9,380 bases of DNA. It comes from Massilioclostridium sp965141735 (GTDB taxonomy: Bacteria; Bacillota; Clostridia; Oscillospirales; Ruminococcaceae). Every line of letters begins with the position of its first letter. Position 1 is the first letter of the stretch. Where the stretch lies: assembly GCA_965141735.1 (NCBI GenBank), contig CBCSOX010000101.1, forward strand, positions 1 through 9,380. The letters are read 5' to 3'. The translations under genes were made by a program, and so were the position numbers. The notes under the pieces were generated by a model. That model ran no database searches and had not been told where the DNA came from. It saw only the letters and a program-made list of their open reading frames with translations. Positions 5,925 to 9,380 of this stretch are shown here, piece after piece.

Positions 5925-7088
5925 TTATCCCCCCGAACTCATCGAAATCATCAAGGTGGTTGTCACAATTGTGAGCAGCGAATAGCAGATCAAAAACGCC
6001 ATGAGGATGCTCAGCGCGTCGTACACCGCGTCAAAAATTTCTGTGACGCCGGAGAGTCCGAACAGGCTCCCCGCAGCGGAGGAGATTTTGAGTACCAGCA
6101 TGTAAAAAAGTACTGTGAGGATGGCGGGCAAAAAGGTAAAGACACAGGCGAGGATGCCGAATGCCCCGATAGAGGATTTCATCAGTCCCAAACAGCCCTG
6201 CACCGAATTGAGCGCGTCGCTGATCGCCCCCCCGACGACTGGGATAAAGCTTCCGACCATAAATTTTGTGGCTTTCACTGTGACGGTGTCCGCCGAAGCC
6301 GCCACCATCGACTGGGTGGAAAAGATGCCGATAAAAATGGTGAGCAGCAGGGAGACCGACCACACCACCGTCTTTTTGACCGTCGCAGTGAGTTTGGAGA
6401 TTTTGAACTGTCCGCTCACCGCCGACACAATTGAGAGGGCGAGGAAGATGCCGAGAAAGGGCAGTAGCACCGTTGAGACAATTTTGGAGATCACCTGAAT
6501 CGTCGCGAACAGGGCGGTGTTGTAACCGAGACCCGACACCGGCATGCCCGAGGCGGTGACAATTCCGGTGAACACCGGGATAAAGCAGAGCATGAAGTTG
6601 CCCGCTCCGGTGATGGTATCGGCCGCCATCTGGATGCAGCGGATCACCGGCTGGATCACCGTGCCGCACACCGCGAGGACAGCGACCATCGAAAAAACGT
6701 TGGCAAGAGAACTGTCCACCGTGGATTTAAACGACTCGAGCAGCGCGCAGAGCAGCATGACGCCAAACGAGATGGCGAGCAGGCCGAGCGGCTGTTTCAC
6801 TGTGTCGGTGATTGTTCCCCATAGATTGGAGAAAAAGTCCCCGATGCTGAAGCCAATGATCTTGTCGGAGGAAGGGGCGTCGAGCCCGTTTTTTTCCAGG
6901 TTGTCCTGCACGCTGTCCGGCAGGTTGGAGGCGAGGTCATCCGCCCCCACCGCATCGTACTGCTCCTGCATGAGCTCCTCCTGCGTCTGGGAGACAGAGT
7001 CCTCCTGCGCCCATGCAGTGACGCCGCCGAGCCCAAGCAGAAGCAGTAGGATACAGAGCAGGCAGACAATTCTTTTTTTCATACACAT
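5925..7088 (-). CDS. spoIIIAE: Stage III sporulation protein AE
   Basis: SpoIIIAE is a polytopic membrane protein of the mother-cell channel complex. The 387-residue product begins with a signal peptide (basic KKR, a leucine-rich core at about 7-22, likely cleavage after AWA at 27). A polar segment follows, with SSDKIIGFSIGDFFSNLW, and then about seven hydrophobic segments between residue 100 and 380. Family-like stretches include FMLCFIPVFTGI (165-176), FMVGSFIPVVGGAISDA (276-292) and FGLSGVTEIFDA (343-354). Length is close to the 399 of B. subtilis. The start is uncertain by two codons: ATG at 7088 or at 7082 (MKKR), both with weak ribosome binding sites. It is separated from spoIIIAD by 337 bases, where the operon would normally be tight. 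The small open frame ending at 7079 overlaps its second ATG. Confidence 0.95.
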   Translation of the reverse strand: MCMKKRIVCLLCILLLLLGLGGVTAWAQEDSVSQTQEELMQEQYDAVGADDLASNLPDSVQDNLEKNGLDAPSSDKIIGFSIGDFFSNLWGTITDTVKQPLGLLAISFGVMLLCALLESFKSTVDSSLANVFSMVAVLAVCGTVIQPVIRCIQMAADTITGAGNFMLCFIPVFTGIVTASGMPVSGLGYNTALFATIQVISKIVSTVLLPFLGIFLALSIVSAVSGQFKISKLTATVKKTVVWSVSLLLTIFIGIFSTQSMVAASADTVTVKATKFMVGSFIPVVGGAISDALNSVQGCLGLMKSSIGAFGILACVFTFLPAILTVLFYMLVLKISSAAGSLFGLSGVTEIFDAVYDALSILMAFLICYSLLTIVTTTLMISMSSGG

Positions 7089-7255
7089 CCCGTTCTTTCA
7101 TTGAAATCAAGGAACTTCGAGCTGTTGCAGCCTGTCCGCTGCTCAAGCAAATAGAGCAGTCGCAGCGAGAAGGAACACACAGGCGGGTCCATGCCCGTCA
7201 AAAACGGCATCGCATCCGCAGCCTTCTCAAGCTGCTGAACTTATCCTTATCCTCT
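7089..7255 (-). other. Spacer between palindromic element and spoIIIAE
   Basis: I recognise no gene here. Read leftward there are several short stems: ATGCCGT with ACGGGCAT (7191-7210, one bulge), CTGCTC with GAGCAG (near 7138-7160), and GCAGC with GCTGC (near 7219-7236). A 37-codon frame starts at the ATG at 7192 and ends in a TGA (7079-7081) overlapping the second spoIIIAE ATG. I see no convincing sigma-A or sigma-E promoter. With the adjoining repeat this makes an untypical break in the operon. Confidence 0.4.
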
Positions 7256-7429
7256 TTAGGTAAGCGCTGATTCAATCTGGTGTACAGATTGCGAGGCGGA
7301 TTTTGAGACAGTTCAAAAAAAGCGAAAGAATACTACCGCATTCGGAGTATGTTGACGCAAAAATGGCCAAAATCCGACCGCAAGATCTGCCCCGGGCCGT
7401 CAAGTGCGATTGATTCAGCGGTTTCCTAA
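7256..7429. repeat. MITE-like imperfect palindrome with terminal inverted repeats
   Basis: The ends, 7256-7277 and 7408-7429, are inverted repeats of 22 bases with three mismatches, sharing TTAGG, CGCTGA and TCAATC. Inside, 7285-7305 (from CAGATTGCG to CGGATTTTG) is matched by the inverted copy at 7368-7389. At the centre ATACT-A-CCG (7330-7338) pairs with CGGAGTAT (7343-7350) around the loop CATT. The whole 174 bases can therefore fold as one long interrupted hairpin centred near 7341. By my count GC is about 44%, below its neighbours. It holds no transposase and no ORF. I see no clear target-site duplication. A non-autonomous transposable element or palindromic intergenic repeat is the best reading; copy number in the genome is unknown. 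Confidence 0.75.
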
Positions 7430-7818
7430 GTCCCAAGCTGAATCAGACCGAGCGCGATGTCAACCAGGCTTGTAAACAGCGGCAGGGCGATCACGACGAT
7501 CGACACCTTGCCCGCAAGCTCCACCTTGGAAGCGATCGCGCTGTATCCTGAATCCCGGCAGGTGTCCGACGCGAGCTGAGTCACGTAACAGATGCCGAGG
7601 CTTTTTAAAACAATGGTGAAGTATTCGCTGTTGAGGTGCATGCCCGAAATCAAATTGCCCAAGGTGTCGAGCGCGGGCGTCAGGTTGAGGATGACCATTC
7701 CAAAGATGAGCACGCCGCACAGCAGCGAGGCGGTCATGGCAAACTCAGGTTTGTACTCCCGCAGCAGGATGCACACCGCCACCGAGACAATCGAGATCCC
7801 GATCACCGAAAAGAGCAT
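7426..7818 (-). CDS. spoIIIAD: Stage III sporulation protein AD
   Basis: SpoIIIAD is a small polytopic membrane protein of the SpoIIIA complex. The 130-residue product shows hydrophobic segments at about 2-19, 28-46, 68-82 and 104-127. Family-like stretches are REYKPEFA (20-27), VLKSLGICYVTQL (70-82) and the highly conserved SGYSAIASKVELAGKV (90-105). Length matches the 133 of B. subtilis. I chose the ATG at 7818, with GGGGG seven bases upstream and 13 bases after the spoIIIAC stop. A TTG at 7845 would add nine glycine-rich residues overlapping spoIIIAC and is less likely. The TAG stop (7426-7428) lies inside the right terminal repeat of the palindromic element, so the last codons abut an insertion. 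The C-terminus still looks complete. Confidence 0.95.
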   Translation of the reverse strand: MLFSVIGISIVSVAVCILLREYKPEFAMTASLLCGVLIFGMVILNLTPALDTLGNLISGMHLNSEYFTIVLKSLGICYVTQLASDTCRDSGYSAIASKVELAGKVSIVVIALPLFTSLVDIALGLIQLGT

Positions 7819-7825
7819 TGTCCCG

Positions 7826-7830
7826 CCCCC
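7826..7830 (-). promoter_or_regulatory. Ribosome binding site deciding the spoIIIAD start
   Basis: GGGGG lies seven bases before the ATG at 7818. It falls in the 13-base gap after spoIIIAC and favours this ATG over the upstream TTG at 7845. Confidence 0.6.
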
Positions 7831-7831
7831 T

Positions 7832-8029
7832 TCAGTAGAGCCCAAAGAGGGATTTCACCGTGTCAAACAGGCTGCTGACTTCGGTGATCACCATCATGAG
7901 CACCACGATGAGCCCGGCGAGGGTGGTCATCATCGCCTGTTCCTCCCGACCGGAGCGGATCAGGACTTGGTTGAGCACCGCCACAATGATGCCGATCGCC
8001 GCAATTTTAAAAATCAAATCCACATCCAT
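7832..8029 (-). CDS. spoIIIAC: Stage III sporulation protein AC
   Basis: SpoIIIAC is a very small membrane protein of the mother-cell channel complex. The 65-residue product has two transmembrane helices (about 5-22 and 33-51) joined by a polar, basic turn with RSGREEQA. It begins with MDVDLIFKIAAIGIIVAVL, close to the family pattern and length (68 in B. subtilis). The ATG at 8029 is preceded by AGGAAGGGG and lies 18 bases after the spoIIIAB stop. It is followed closely by spoIIIAD, to which it is related in its membrane segments. The family match is clear despite the small size. Confidence 0.94.
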   Translation of the reverse strand: MDVDLIFKIAAIGIIVAVLNQVLIRSGREEQAMMTTLAGLIVVLMMVITEVSSLFDTVKSLFGLY

Positions 8030-8047
8030 CGCGTTTTCCCCTTCCTG

Positions 8048-8551
8048 TTACAAGATCAGTATTGCGAGCGCCGCGCCCGAGAGAGCGCCCATCGAGCGGT
8101 AGAGCTTGCCCCGGGTGGTGCAGAGCTGCTGCGCCTGCTCAAGGTTGCGTTTGAGGTTTTGTTCCACGACTTCGAGCGCGCTGAGCTGCCCCTCCGCATC
8201 GCTCGCACCGAGGATGCGGGAGATCGACGCGAGCTGCTCCAAATCGTCCCCGTTCATCGCCGTCGGCGCACTCTTCACCGCCGCCCGCCACGCCTGGGGA
8301 AACGGCATTCTGCCGAGCTGTTCGCTGCACTCCTGCAAAAAGGAAAGCTTTCCAAAGCACTCCTCCCCGCTCAGTCCCCGCACAATTTCATTGACTTCGC
8401 GCGCCGAGTAGCTAATCTCGGTTTTGAGCCGCTCAATGAGCTCGATTGCCTGCAAAAGCTCGGTGCGCCGCCTGTTCAGACCGGAGGAGAGCAGGATACC
8501 GATGATCGCCGGGCAGGCGGCGAGGAGCAGCGCGCCGGCCAGCCTAAGCAT
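8048..8551 (-). CDS. spoIIIAB: Stage III sporulation protein AB
   Basis: SpoIIIAB is a mother-cell membrane protein of the channel complex with a soluble helical domain resembling GspF-like secretion components. The 167-residue product has an N-terminal hydrophobic segment (3-23) and a mainly helical soluble region. Family-like stretches there are LLQAIELIERLKTEISYSARE (32-52), FPQAWRAAV (84-92), and EVVEQNLKRNLEQAQQLCTTRGKLYRSMG (127-155). A C-terminal hydrophobic segment completes it (156-167). Length agrees with the 171 of B. subtilis. The ATG at 8551 overlaps the end of spoIIIAA by eight bases, with GGGGG as ribosome binding site, so translation of the two is probably coupled. Confidence 0.95.
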   Translation of the reverse strand: MLRLAGALLLAACPAIIGILLSSGLNRRRTELLQAIELIERLKTEISYSAREVNEIVRGLSGEECFGKLSFLQECSEQLGRMPFPQAWRAAVKSAPTAMNGDDLEQLASISRILGASDAEGQLSALEVVEQNLKRNLEQAQQLCTTRGKLYRSMGALSGAALAILIL

Positions 8552-9380
8552 GCAGTTCCCCCACCGGACAGATTGAATGGATCTTGCAGGGGGCGTTTTT
8601 CCCCTCGAGCAGCACGATGTTCTCGAACGCCCCGAGCGAGAGGATGTCCATGATGTGCCTGCGCTTGGTGAGCTCCTCCAGACTGCCTGCGTGGGCGGTG
8701 GCGATGAGCTGTACCCCTGCGTTCATACAGCACTCCACCGCCTGGGCGTCCCTGCGGTCCCCGATTTCATCGCAGACGATGATGTCGGGCGCCATGGAGC
8801 GGATCGCGAGCATCATCCCTTCCGCCTTCTGCCAGCCGTCAAGCACGTCCGCATTTCCCACGTCGTTTTGCGGCACTCCGCAGACGCAGGCAGCGAGCTC
8901 CCCGCGGCTGTCCACCACCGTGATTTTGTGGTCGGGCATCTGCCGCACAATGTCCTTGAGCAGCGTCGTCTTGCCGCTCGCGGGCGCGCCGACGAGCAGG
9001 GTGCCCCCCATTTTTCCGTTGAGCCGGCGGATGAGCTCGTTGGCCGAGCCCTTGATCTGCCGCGCGATGCGCAGGTTGATTGAGCTGATGTTGCGCATAT
9101 TGGAGACCTCTCCCCGGCTGTAGACGGCGGTGCCGCAGAGCCCGGCGCGGTGGCCGCCCTGGATGGTGACAAACCCCTGGCGGATCTCCTCCGCATGGCT
9201 ATGTACCGAATACCCACACAGCGAGCGAAAGCACTCAAACAGCTCGGTGTGGGTCATTTTGTGATCGATAAAAAAGTCCTCCTGCCCAGTCACGATGCAG
9301 ATTGGCCGCCCGGCGCGCAGCCGGATCTCCCGGGTGCTGCGCTTAACTGCGTAGGGAATTTCGGAAAACCGTTCGGATGT
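8544..9380 (-). CDS. spoIIIAA: Stage III sporulation protein AA (secretion-type ATPase), 5' end cut off
   Basis: SpoIIIAA is the cytoplasmic ATPase of the channel complex, related to type II/IV secretion ATPases, and is thought to energise it. The frame is open to the window edge. The 29 codons before a GTG at 9293 include REIRLRAGRPICI, a conserved N-terminal SpoIIIAA segment, so the gene continues past the edge and the GTG is not the start. About 278 residues are visible of roughly 300. Counting from the edge, FVTIQGGHRAGLCG (70-83) is followed by Walker A GAPASGKTT (131-139), DSRGELAAC (157-165), Walker B DIIVCDEIG (199-207) and the TAHAGSLEEL switch region (228-237). Catalytic motifs look intact. 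The operon promoter, expected to be sigma-E dependent, is outside the window. Confidence 0.96.
   Translation of the reverse strand, partial: TSERFSEIPYAVKRSTREIRLRAGRPICIVTGQEDFFIDHKMTHTELFECFRSLCGYSVHSHAEEIRQGFVTIQGGHRAGLCGTAVYSRGEVSNMRNISSINLRIARQIKGSANELIRRLNGKMGGTLLVGAPASGKTTLLKDIVRQMPDHKITVVDSRGELAACVCGVPQNDVGNADVLDGWQKAEGMMLAIRSMAPDIIVCDEIGDRRDAQAVECCMNAGVQLIATAHAGSLEELTKRRHIMDILSLGAFENIVLLEGKNAPCKIHSICPVGELHA

Noticed and set aside
7256..7429. Reading the palindrome as a terminator within spoIIIA
   Set aside because: The central stem lacks a following T run in either direction, and the downstream genes need the operon transcript since no promoter is visible before spoIIIAE.
7256..7429. 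CRISPR array or tRNA in the spoIIIAD-spoIIIAE gap
   Set aside because: There are no regularly spaced direct repeats and no cloverleaf; the symmetry is a single nested inverted repeat.
7592..8653. 353-codon plus-strand frame opposite spoIIIAB, spoIIIAC and spoIIIAD
   Set aside because: It crosses three well-matched minus-strand genes, is rich in His/Arg/Pro as expected of an antisense shadow, and shows no family motif.

Overview
The window is a run of tightly packed minus-strand genes from an endospore-forming Firmicute. Moderately high GC in the coding parts, a full spoIIIA cluster, and a nusB-xseA-xseB-ispA cluster with a TsaD-like gene inside it suggest class Clostridia, perhaps the Oscillospiraceae/Ruminococcaceae group. 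That placement is inferred from gene content, not from any search.

All transcription runs right to left. At the right is the spoIIIA operon, spoIIIAA (5' end cut by the window edge) through spoIIIAH. It encodes the mother-cell half of the channel, or feeding tube, that joins mother cell and forespore after engulfment. The genes overlap or lie within about 40 bases of each other, except for a 337-base interruption between spoIIIAD and spoIIIAE. Most of that interruption is an AT-richer imperfect palindrome with 22-base terminal inverted repeats, resembling a MITE. One terminal repeat contains the spoIIIAD stop codon. A strong hairpin terminator closes the operon just after spoIIIAH.

After about 350 bases without a convincing gene comes a clear sigma-A type promoter. 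It drives a housekeeping operon: an Asp23-family gene (yqhY-like), nusB, a TsaD/Kae1-like paralogue, xseA, xseB and ispA (3' end cut by the left edge). These act in transcription antitermination and rRNA synthesis (NusB), DNA repair (exonuclease VII, XseA with XseB) and isoprenoid synthesis (IspA). The Asp23 protein and the TsaD paralogue have no firmly assigned role here.

The layout follows the Bacillus subtilis order as I recall it (spoIIIAA-AH, accB, accC, yqhY, nusB, folD, xseA, xseB, ispA). Two differences stand out: accBC are absent where the non-coding stretch lies, and the TsaD-like gene sits where folD would be. I see no defence system, CRISPR array, tRNA, rRNA or phage gene. The most unusual items are the palindromic element inside spoIIIA, the TsaD paralogue, and the unexplained stretch with two open frames after spoIIIAH.
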